This document shows, piece after piece, positions 1 through 7,082 of a stretch of 31,671 nt of DNA. Source of the stretch: Anaerolineae bacterium (GTDB taxonomy: Bacteria > Chloroflexota > Anaerolineae > JAFGEY01); assembly GCA_016929775.1 (NCBI GenBank), contig JAFGIE010000087.1:1-31671 (forward strand), read 5' to 3'. The position numbers were made by a program, and so were the translations under genes. The number at the start of each line of letters is the position of its first letter. The first letter of the stretch is position 1. The notes below the pieces were generated by a model. It was not told where the DNA came from, did not search any database, and saw nothing but the letters and a program-made list of their open reading frames with translations.

Positions 1-2775
1 GGCATTCTCTTTCGCACCCCACCGCCCGACTCGACCGGGCTGCCCCACATTATGGAGCACTCTGTGCTCGGGGGCTCGCGCAAGTACCCGGTCAAGGAGC
101 CCTTTGTCGAACTCGTCAAGGGGTCCCTCAAGACCTTTGTCAACGCCTTGACCTGGCCCGACAAGACCGGCTACCCCGTCGCCAGCCAGAACGTCAAGGA
201 CCTCTACAACCTGATCGACGTCTACCTGGACGCAGTCTTTTACCCGCGCATCACGCCACAGGCCCTGCGCCAAGAGGGATGGCACTATGAGCTGGACGAC
301 GCCGCAGGCGAGATGACCTTCAAGGGCGTGGTCTACAACGAGATGAAGGGCGCCCAGTCGTCGCCAGAGGACCGCGTGGGACGCCACAGCCGCATGGCGC
401 TCTTTCCCGACACCTCATACGGCCTCGACTCGGGCGGCGATCCCGCCGAGATCCCAAACCTGACCTATGAGCAGTTCAAGGCGTTCCACGAGACCTACTA
501 TCACCCTTCAAACGCGCGCCTCTACTGGTACGGCGACGACGACCCGCAGGAGCGGCTGCGCATCCTGGACGCCTACCTGCGCGACTATGACCGGATCGAC
601 GTCGATTCACAGATCCGGCTGCAGCCCCCGTTCGAGGGGCCGCGCTACGAGACGGTCGCCTACGACGCTGGCGAGGAAAGCGCCAAGAAGGCCTACTTGA
701 CCCTGAATTGGCTCCTTGGCGAGAACCGCGACCCAGAGACGACGCTCGGCCTGAACATCTTGGAGCACGTGCTGATCGGCACGCCGGCTTCGCCTCTCCG
801 CAAGGCGCTGATCGATTCCGGGCTGGGCGAGGACCTGGTGGGGCGCGGTCTGAACGAGGACAGCCGCCAGATGTACTTTTCGACCGGGCTGAAAGGCATC
901 GCCGTCGACGACGCGCAGCGCGTCGAGACGCTGATCCTCGATACCTTGGCCCAGCTTGCCGGAGACGGGATCGAGCGCGACATGATCGACGCCTCGCTCA
1001 ACACGATCGAGTTCCAGCTGCGCGAGAACAACACCGGTCGCTTCCCGCGTGGCCTGGCGCTGATGTTCCGCGCCGCCTCGACCTGGGTCCACGACGGCGA
1101 CCCCCTCGCACCCCTCGCCTTCGAGGCGCCGCTGCAGTCGATCAAGGCGCGCCTCGCCGCCGGAGAGGTTTACTTTGAGGGACTGATCCGCACCGCATTT
1201 CTCGACAATTCGCACCGGGCGACCGTGCTCCTGCGCCCGGATCCCACCGTGCGGCAAGCGCAGGAATCAGCCGAGCGGGCGCGCCTGGACGCCGCGCGCG
1301 CGGCGATGAGCCCCGACGAGCTGCAGCGCGTGATCGCCGAGACGCGCGAGCTGAAACGGATGCAAGAGACGCCCGACTCGCCGGAAGCGCTGGCGACGAT
1401 CCCGGTGCTGTCCCTCGATGACTTGGAGCGCGAGAACAAGCAGATCCCGCTGCAGGTGACCGCCGTCGGCGGAGCCACGACGCTCTACCACGACCTGTTC
1501 ACCAACGGCATCGTCTACCTCGACCTGGCGTTCGACCTGCACGCCCTGCCCCAGAAACTGCTGCCTTACGTGCCCCTGTTTGGGCAAGCTCTGGTCAAGA
1601 TCGGCACCGAGACCGAGGACTTTGTACAACTCTCACGTCGCATCGGGCGCAAGACAGGCGGCATCTCGCCCACCCTGCTCTCGACGAGCAAGGTCGGGAC
1701 ACCGCAGGCGGAGGCGCGGCTCATCCTGCGCGGCAAGGCAACCGTCTCCCAGGCAGGCGATCTGCTCGACATCCTGCGCGACATCCTGCTCACCATCAAG
1801 CTGGACAACCAAGAGCGGTTCAAACAGATGGTGCTGGAGGCCAAAGCGCGCAAGGAAGCGGCTCTCGTCCCGGGCGGTCACGGCGTGGTCCACACCCGGC
1901 TGGGCGCTCAGTTCAGCGAGGCGGGATGGGTCTCGGAGCAGACGGGCGGCATCGAGCAGCTCTTTGTGCTCCGCCAGCTCGCCGGCGAGGTCGACAGCGA
2001 TTGGCCCGCCCTGCTCGCGCGACTCGAGCAGATCCGGCGCATCCTGATCAACCGCAACGCCTTGGTCTGCAATGTGACCACGGACGGCGCGGACTGGCCC
2101 GCGTTCGAGGCGCAGCTCGCTGGCTTTGTCGCTGCCCTGCCCGACAGCCCACTGCCCCCTACGACCTGGACGCCGGACCCGCTCCCTGCCTTCGAAGGAC
2201 TGACCATCCCGGCACGCGTCAACTATGTCGCCAAGGGCGCGAATCTCTACCGCGCGGGCTATGCGCTGCACGGCTCGATCTCGGTGATCCAGAACTACCT
2301 TCGCACCACGTGGCTGTGGGAGCGCGTGCGCGTGCACGGTGGGGCCTACGGGGCCTACCTCCTCTTTGACCGCCACGACGGGTTGCTCGACTATCTCTCC
2401 TACCGCGATCCCAACTTGCTCGCCACGATCGACAACTATGACGGCACTGCGCGGTTCCTGCGTGAGCTCGACCTCAGCCAGGGCGAGCTGGTCAAGAGCA
2501 TCATCGGCGCGATCGGCCAGATCGACGCCTACCAACTGCCCGACGCCAAGGGCTTCACCTCGATGACCCGCTACCTGATCGGCGAGAGCGAGGCAGAACG
2601 CCAGCGCCTGCGCGAAGAGGTGCTGGGCGCCACCACCGCCGATTTCCGCGCCTTCGCCGACGTACTCGAGCGGGTCAACAGCGAGGGGCACGTCGTCGTC
2701 ATGGGTTCGGCGGAAGCGATCGGCGAGGTCAACGCGGCGCGCGATAACTGGTTGGAGGTGACGCGGGTCCTCTAG
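1..2775 (+). CDS. M16C family zinc metalloprotease (presequence protease/PreP-like), 5' partial
   Basis: Peptidase of the M16C (PreP/Cym1) type, which degrades short unstructured peptides inside a closed two-half chamber. The reading frame is open from the first base, so the true start lies before the window; 924 codons are visible, and roughly 50 N-terminal residues would be missing against a family length near 970-1000. The inverted zinc motif HxxEH is read as HIMEH at bases 46-60, followed by the family block LGGSRKYPVKEPFVEL. The third zinc ligand is probably the Glu in VVYNEMKG, about 94 residues later, which matches M16C spacing. The charged helical linker near the middle (TRELKRMQETPDSPEAL) fits the hinge between the two M16 halves. 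No signal peptide can be judged. It is the only plus-strand gene and ends at a strong hairpin, so it is not part of the glycan island. Confidence 0.95.
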   Translation, partial: GILFRTPPPDSTGLPHIMEHSVLGGSRKYPVKEPFVELVKGSLKTFVNALTWPDKTGYPVASQNVKDLYNLIDVYLDAVFYPRITPQALRQEGWHYELDDAAGEMTFKGVVYNEMKGAQSSPEDRVGRHSRMALFPDTSYGLDSGGDPAEIPNLTYEQFKAFHETYYHPSNARLYWYGDDDPQERLRILDAYLRDYDRIDVDSQIRLQPPFEGPRYETVAYDAGEESAKKAYLTLNWLLGENRDPETTLGLNILEHVLIGTPASPLRKALIDSGLGEDLVGRGLNEDSRQMYFSTGLKGIAVDDAQRVETLILDTLAQLAGDGIERDMIDASLNTIEFQLRENNTGRFPRGLALMFRAASTWVHDGDPLAPLAFEAPLQSIKARLAAGEVYFEGLIRTAFLDNSHRATVLLRPDPTVRQAQESAERARLDAARAAMSPDELQRVIAETRELKRMQETPDSPEALATIPVLSLDDLERENKQIPLQVTAVGGATTLYHDLFTNGIVYLDLAFDLHALPQKLLPYVPLFGQALVKIGTETEDFVQLSRRIGRKTGGISPTLLSTSKVGTPQAEARLILRGKATVSQAGDLLDILRDILLTIKLDNQERFKQMVLEAKARKEAALVPGGHGVVHTRLGAQFSEAGWVSEQTGGIEQLFVLRQLAGEVDSDWPALLARLEQIRRILINRNALVCNVTTDGADWPAFEAQLAGFVAALPDSPLPPTTWTPDPLPAFEGLTIPARVNYVAKGANLYRAGYALHGSISVIQNYLRTTWLWERVRVHGGAYGAYLLFDRHDGLLDYLSYRDPNLLATIDNYDGTARFLRELDLSQGELVKSIIGAIGQIDAYQLPDAKGFTSMTRYLIGESEAERQRLREEVLGATTADFRAFADVLERVNSEGHVVVMGSAEAIGEVNAARDNWLEVTRVL

Positions 2776-2803
2776 GACGCCTCGCGATCGTGCATGGACA
2801 AAC

Positions 2804-2840
2804 ACAGTCCGCGGCAGCGTTGAGCGCTGCCGCGGACTGT
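2804..2840. terminator. Bidirectional hairpin terminator between convergent genes
   Basis: A perfect 16-bp inverted repeat (arms 2804-2819 and 2825-2840) flanks the 5-nt loop TTGAG. It lies 28 bp after the stop of the M16C protease gene and 24 bp beyond the stop of the convergent minus-strand UroD-like gene. The stem is GC-rich but neither side has a clear run of T. Its position and symmetry suit a terminator serving both directions; a loop-mediated RNA stabiliser is the alternative. Confidence 0.75.
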
Positions 2841-2864
2841 CGCATTCCGGGATCCCGCTCCAGG

Positions 2865-3833
2865 CTATACAGCCAGCCGATGCGCCGCACTGAGGCGCAG
2901 GAACTCCTCGCACATGGCGTCGATCGCTTCCTGGCGATGTCCCGCCCCGACCGGGTCGCTGTACCAGCGCGGGATGAATCCCCCCTCCGGGCGCCCGAGG
3001 TGCTGGACCATGCGCCGGCAGTACGCCCGGATCTCGTCGAGCGTGCCGCGCACCATCGTGTTCTGGATGTCGACCGGCGAGTAAAAGGTCAGCCGTCCGC
3101 CAAAACGCTCGCCCAGCGTGACCAGGCCCATGTTCTCCTGCTGGTCCATGTGGACCACGTCGAGGCCGATCTCGATCAGGTCGTCCAGGATGTCGACGAT
3201 GTACCCACAGCTGTGCAGAAAGGTCAGCATGCCCGCCTGGTGCGCCGCAGCATAGATCCGCGCGTAGCGCGGTTTCCAGATCGCGCGCCACGCCGCGGGA
3301 TCGATCATGAGACCGCCCTGCAGTCCCCAGTCATCGCAAAAGATAAAACCATCCGCCCCCGCCTTGGCGTAGCGCTCGATCGCGTACAGGTTCATGTCGA
3401 CCAGGATGTCGACCAACCTGCCCAGCTTGTCCGGCGCGTCATAGATGTCCAGCCACGTGTTCTCGAGGCCACGGATGAAATGGACCCGCTCATAGATCGA
3501 GATGCCGCTCGCCAGCAGGAACTTGTCCCCCGCGCGCTCCCGCGCCCCCTCCACGTGCGCCCATCGCCGGGGCTCCGTGATGTCGGGCACGTGCAGCGCC
3601 GCTAGCTGGTCCCACTCCTTCAGCGGCGGGTCGCGGACCTGCCCCAGGGCACACACGCCGATGTTCTCCCACACTGCACCCCACTCATCCCTGCCGCTGG
3701 GCGGGCGATGGTCGGGCGAAGGGGACATGCCGACCGACGCAAAGTCGGTGCCGTATGGCGCGGGCAGGTCGTAGGGCAGCCGGTCAGCGCCCTCGAACCG
3801 GATCGTCCGCGATACCACCGTGCGACTGTCCAT
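2865..3833 (-). CDS. Uroporphyrinogen decarboxylase (UroD/MtaA)-family protein
   Basis: A 322-residue TIM-barrel protein of the UroD superfamily, which contains haem-pathway HemE and also corrinoid-dependent methyltransferases such as MtaA and CmuA. The motif HSCG at residues 207-210 corresponds to the His-x-Cys zinc site of the methyltransferase branch, while HemE-specific N-terminal features are not evident. The downstream Cys usual in those methyltransferases is replaced by a PRWYSDP stretch, so a conventional methyl transfer role is uncertain. The ATG at 3833 was chosen because GGAGGAGG stands just upstream; the frame runs further up but would overlap the SIS gene. It is the last gene of the glycan run, 52 bp after the SIS gene and before the hairpin. 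UroD-like proteins of this sort recur in sugar clusters without an agreed reaction, so the function is open. Confidence 0.88.
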   Translation of the reverse strand: MDSRTVVSRTIRFEGADRLPYDLPAPYGTDFASVGMSPSPDHRPPSGRDEWGAVWENIGVCALGQVRDPPLKEWDQLAALHVPDITEPRRWAHVEGARERAGDKFLLASGISIYERVHFIRGLENTWLDIYDAPDKLGRLVDILVDMNLYAIERYAKAGADGFIFCDDWGLQGGLMIDPAAWRAIWKPRYARIYAAAHQAGMLTFLHSCGYIVDILDDLIEIGLDVVHMDQQENMGLVTLGERFGGRLTFYSPVDIQNTMVRGTLDEIRAYCRRMVQHLGRPEGGFIPRWYSDPVGAGHRQEAIDAMCEEFLRLSAAHRLAV

Positions 3834-3885
3834 TTCCACCTCCTCCTGCCCTCTGCCCGGTCGGTGCCGGGTCCCCTGGCTGGGC

Positions 3886-4470
3886 TTACGACGCCGAGAG
3901 TGCCGCAAAGGACTCGCGCAGGACGTCGACCAGGTAGTGAAAGACCACGCTGTGCACCGCTTCCACCATCCCCATGTCCTCAGAGGGCACGTGCAGGCTC
4001 TGCTGCGCGATCTGCTTGAGCGCTCCGCCGTCATAGCCGCACACCGCAAACGTGCGCATTCCCGCCGCGTTGGCGTACTCGACTGTGCGCAGCACGTTCG
4101 GGCTGTTGCCCGACCCGCTGATCGCGATCAGCAGCGCGCCCGGCTCGGCGAGGTTGCGCAGCTGCTCCACAAAGATGCGGTCATATCCCTCGTCGTTTGC
4201 CCAGGCGAGGATGTAGGGGGCATTGTCCGTCAGACTGATCACGCGGAGCCGCGGCTGCCCCTCCAGGTCGGTGATCGTGCCCTTTCCGAGGTCCTCGCAC
4301 AGGTGCGACGCGCTCGCTCCGCTCCCCCCATTGCCCACGATGAACACCAGCCGCCGGTCGCGGTACGCGTCGAGGATCGCGTCGACCAGCGCCCGCACCT
4401 CCGCCCGGTCGAGCGCCGCCGTGAGCGCCGACACCGCATCTTGATATGCCTCCCACCAGCCCTGTTCCAT
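3886..4470 (-). CDS. SIS-domain protein, phosphoheptose isomerase (GmhA)-like
   Basis: A 194-residue cytosolic SIS-fold protein. The sugar-phosphate binding motif GNGGSGASASH is at residues 46-56 and the second loop ISGSGNSPNVL at about 117-127. The C-terminal MVEAVHSVVFH segment (about 168-178) resembles the Glu/His region of GmhA, the sedoheptulose-7-phosphate isomerase. Length matches GmhA (about 190-200). There are no other heptose genes nearby, so in this setting it more likely isomerises or binds a phosphosugar from the degraded glycan. ATG at 4470 is preceded by GGTAGGAGA. It begins 12 bp after the sulfatase stop, consistent with one transcript. GmhA-like fold is well supported; the exact substrate is not. 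Confidence 0.9.
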   Translation of the reverse strand: MEQGWWEAYQDAVSALTAALDRAEVRALVDAILDAYRDRRLVFIVGNGGSGASASHLCEDLGKGTITDLEGQPRLRVISLTDNAPYILAWANDEGYDRIFVEQLRNLAEPGALLIAISGSGNSPNVLRTVEYANAAGMRTFAVCGYDGGALKQIAQQSLHVPSEDMGMVEAVHSVVFHYLVDVLRESFAALSAS

Positions 4471-4482
4471 GGATCTACTCTC

Positions 4483-5916
4483 CTACCTGGGCGGCAGACC
4501 GCGCGGATCTTCGTCCACGCGCGTCACGTCTGCGGTGTGTATCATCCAGTCCAGCATGCGCAGCTCCATCTCTGCCTGCACGCCCTCATAGCCTGGATCG
4601 CCGTGTATGTTCGACAGCTCGCGCGGATCGCGCGCCAGGTCGTACAGCTCGCTCACGCCGTGCGGTCGGCGCACGAGCTTGTGCGTGCGGGTGCGCATCA
4701 TCGTCGCGCGGCACACGCTCTCCGGACGCTCCTGCTGCTGCAGGCCCTTGGGATAGTAGATCTGCGACGGATCGCGAAAGATCGCGGCGTTGCCCCGTCC
4801 TTCAAAGCAGTGCGCCTCGTGCGTGTCATACCCTCCCTCGGCATATACCGCCCGCTCCGGGTCCCCCGGCGCGCCCCCCAGCTGTGGCATGAGCGATCGC
4901 GCAAAGTGCGTGTGGCGCGCCGAGATGCCCGCCCCCTCCAGCACCGTGGGCATCACGTCGAACAGCTCGACCTGCTCCTCGACGACGTGCCCTGCGCGGT
5001 TCCCGGGCATCCGGATCAGGAGCGGCACGCGCGTCATCGTGTCGTCCAGCGCGCTGGGCCACTTTTCCACCAGGCCATAGTCGCCCGCCCAGTCGCCGTG
5101 GTCCGCCGAGACGATCACGCACGTCTCCTCTGCAAGGCCCGTCTGGTCGAGCGCGTCGAGCAGCTGTCCCAGCATCCAGTCGACATAGCTGCACATCCCC
5201 AGGTACACAGCCTGTATCTTGGCAAAGACCTCGTCGGGGACGCCCTCCAGGTCGCGATACTGCCGGATCAGGCGATGGTAGTCGGGCTTGCGCGCCAGCT
5301 CGGCAGGGCGCAGCACGGGCACGTCCTCGGGGCGGATCATGTCGTGGTAGGGCTGGGGCGCCGTGTAGGCTGGATGGGGCATCGACAGCGGCAGGTAGAG
5401 CATGAACGGCTGGCTCTCCGCGCCACGCGTGCGCAGAAAGTCTATCCCAGCCTGCACGCGCTGCATGTCGTGCGTGCCGTGCACGCTCCCCGGCAGGGGC
5501 TCGCGCAGAAACGAGTAGTACCCCGGTTCCCCCGCGCGAAACGGGTTGGTGCTGGCGTGTCCCCCCGGTGGGTCATCGAAGCGATCGACGGCGCTCGACC
5601 AGCTCGCCGGGGCATACAGGTCGTTCTTGCCGTACCACTCGACGTGGTAGCCTCGCTCGCGCAGGTAACGGAACAGGCTCGGTTCGTGCGGCTGGAGCAG
5701 GTTCCACAGCGTGCGGTGCCCGGCGACGTGCGGGTACCAGCCGGTCATGAGGCTGCATCGCGAGGGCGAGCACACCGGGTGCTGCACGTGACACTGGTCG
5801 AACCGCACCCCCTCCTCCGCCATCCGGTCATAGTTGGGCATCTGCGCCAGCGGGTGTCCATAGCACGACACGCTCTCCGCACGCATCTCGTCCGGGAAAA
5901 AGAACACATAGTTCAT
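4483..5916 (-). CDS. Type I (formylglycine-dependent) sulfatase
   Basis: A 477-residue arylsulfatase-family protein that would remove sulfate from a sugar or small ester. The signature CxPxR appears as CSPSR at residues 49-53, so Cys49 is the residue converted to formylglycine. Other alkaline-phosphatase-fold ligands are visible: Asp9 near the start (PDEMR), Lys97 (GKND), His181 (MPHP), Asp272-His273 (SADHGD) and Lys285. The protein starts directly with the first beta strand and has no signal peptide, so it should act in the cytoplasm; many glycan sulfatases are exported, which makes this notable. No formylglycine-generating enzyme gene is in the window, so maturation must be supplied elsewhere. 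The gene lies 33 bp downstream of the MDR dehydrogenase. Substrate is unknown. Confidence 0.93.
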   Translation of the reverse strand: MNYVFFFPDEMRAESVSCYGHPLAQMPNYDRMAEEGVRFDQCHVQHPVCSPSRCSLMTGWYPHVAGHRTLWNLLQPHEPSLFRYLRERGYHVEWYGKNDLYAPASWSSAVDRFDDPPGGHASTNPFRAGEPGYYSFLREPLPGSVHGTHDMQRVQAGIDFLRTRGAESQPFMLYLPLSMPHPAYTAPQPYHDMIRPEDVPVLRPAELARKPDYHRLIRQYRDLEGVPDEVFAKIQAVYLGMCSYVDWMLGQLLDALDQTGLAEETCVIVSADHGDWAGDYGLVEKWPSALDDTMTRVPLLIRMPGNRAGHVVEEQVELFDVMPTVLEGAGISARHTHFARSLMPQLGGAPGDPERAVYAEGGYDTHEAHCFEGRGNAAIFRDPSQIYYPKGLQQQERPESVCRATMMRTRTHKLVRRPHGVSELYDLARDPRELSNIHGDPGYEGVQAEMELRMLDWMIHTADVTRVDEDPRGLPPR

Positions 5917-5949
5917 CGTGGGTGATCCTCCACCTCGATCTCGAGCGCT

Positions 5950-6993
5950 CTAGTCAAAGTGGACTGCGTACTTGATCACGGTGTCGGGCGCTTCGCGGAT
6001 CTGGCGAAAGACCGCCGGACCCTCGTCGAGCGCGACCACCGGCTGGATCAGGCCTGGTGCGCTGAGCTTGCCCTGGCGCATCATGCTCACGATGCACGCG
6101 TACGCGCGCCGCTCGTCCCAGCGTGGATAGTCGCGCGGCGGGTGTCCCCACCCACAGCCGTGTGGGACGACGATCGTCAAGCGGTTGTGATGCCACTCGC
6201 GCCCCAGCCACATGCCGTGCGCTTCGCCCTGGTAAAAGCCCGCCGAGCAAACCGTACCCCCGACGCGCACGGACCGGATCGCCGTGTCGAGCGCCGGATA
6301 CGCGCCCGCGAGTTCGATCGCCACGTCGACGCCCTTGCCCTCCGTCCGGCGATGGACCTCGAGCGCCACGTCGGTCGCCGCCGGGTCCAGCACCAGGTCG
6401 GCGCCATTCTGCGCCGCCCACGCGCGCCGCCCGGGCAGCACATCCACGGCACACACCCATTCCGCGCCGCCCTGGATCGCCATCCGCATTGCCAACAGCC
6501 CCAGCCCGCCGAGCCCGATCACGACCACGCTGTCCCCGTACCGGAGGCCCGACTCGCGCACGCAGTGGAAGGACACATACGCGGGTTCGACGCACAGCGC
6601 GAGGAGAGGATCGATCTCGCCGAGCGCCCAAAGCCGGTCTTCGCGACAGATGTTGGTCTCGCGGACGTCCATGAACCCGAACACGCGCTCGCCCCCGCGC
6701 CAGCGGGTGACGCCAGGACCGACCGCGACGACGATGCCCACGCCCGTCGTGCCCGCGTTGTGCGGTCCAGCCGGTTCTCGCTCGCCCGCATGCTCGTCCG
6801 GCACGAACAGCCGCATCTCCTGGTCGAACCGCTGCCCGGCAAACGTGCGACCGTCAAACATCCCAAAGGTCGTGCCGTGCTTGCCCGAAGCTAGCTCGGT
6901 CTCGACCAGCACCTCCCCCTCGCCCAGCGGCGGGTCCTCGTACGCGAGCACCTCGACCTGGTAGGGTCCCGTGATCGCCAACCTCCGTGGCAT
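5950..6993 (-). CDS. Medium-chain (zinc ADH-like) dehydrogenase/reductase
   Basis: A 347-residue MDR-superfamily NAD(P)-dependent dehydrogenase. The GroES-like half occupies about residues 1-135 and the Rossmann half about 150-290, with the dinucleotide loop GLGGLG at 160-165. The usual catalytic Cys near residue 40 (CGSD in classical enzymes) is replaced by SGKHGT, and the four-Cys structural zinc lobe is absent, so it is a divergent member in which metal binding is doubtful. ATG at 6993 follows a clear GGGAGGA ribosome site. It sits between the rhamnosidase and the sulfatase, and in this context probably oxidises or reduces a sugar or sugar acid. It could also be a zinc-independent reductase; the reaction cannot be assigned. 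Confidence 0.88.
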   Translation of the reverse strand: MPRRLAITGPYQVEVLAYEDPPLGEGEVLVETELASGKHGTTFGMFDGRTFAGQRFDQEMRLFVPDEHAGEREPAGPHNAGTTGVGIVVAVGPGVTRWRGGERVFGFMDVRETNICREDRLWALGEIDPLLALCVEPAYVSFHCVRESGLRYGDSVVVIGLGGLGLLAMRMAIQGGAEWVCAVDVLPGRRAWAAQNGADLVLDPAATDVALEVHRRTEGKGVDVAIELAGAYPALDTAIRSVRVGGTVCSAGFYQGEAHGMWLGREWHHNRLTIVVPHGCGWGHPPRDYPRWDERRAYACIVSMMRQGKLSAPGLIQPVVALDEGPAVFRQIREAPDTVIKYAVHFD

Positions 6994-7082
6994 CGTCGTC
7001 CTCCCTCGTGCAGCTGTCCACAGTCTCGCGCGGATCGTCCCCTAGCGCCCGTCCGGCGGAGCGCGGCGGGCATCCTGCTCGC

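Noticed and set aside
1633..3291. 552-codon minus-strand frame opposite the protease
   Set aside because: It overlaps the true UroD-like gene in another frame and the protease gene on the other strand; it is low-complexity shadow sequence.
3834..3885. CCCGG-CACCGA-CCGGG hairpin between SIS and UroD-like genes
   Set aside because: A 5-bp GC stem is expected by chance at this base composition and has no T tract.
3820..5925. Long plus-strand open frame antisense to the SIS and sulfatase genes
   Set aside because: It is Arg/His/Val-rich shadow sequence typical of the reverse strand of GC-rich genes, while the minus-strand frames carry clear catalytic motifs.
7000..7082. Hairpin or gene fragment between the rhamnosidase and MDR genes
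   Set aside because: Only about 7 bp of imperfect pairing and no coding-like frame with a start were found.
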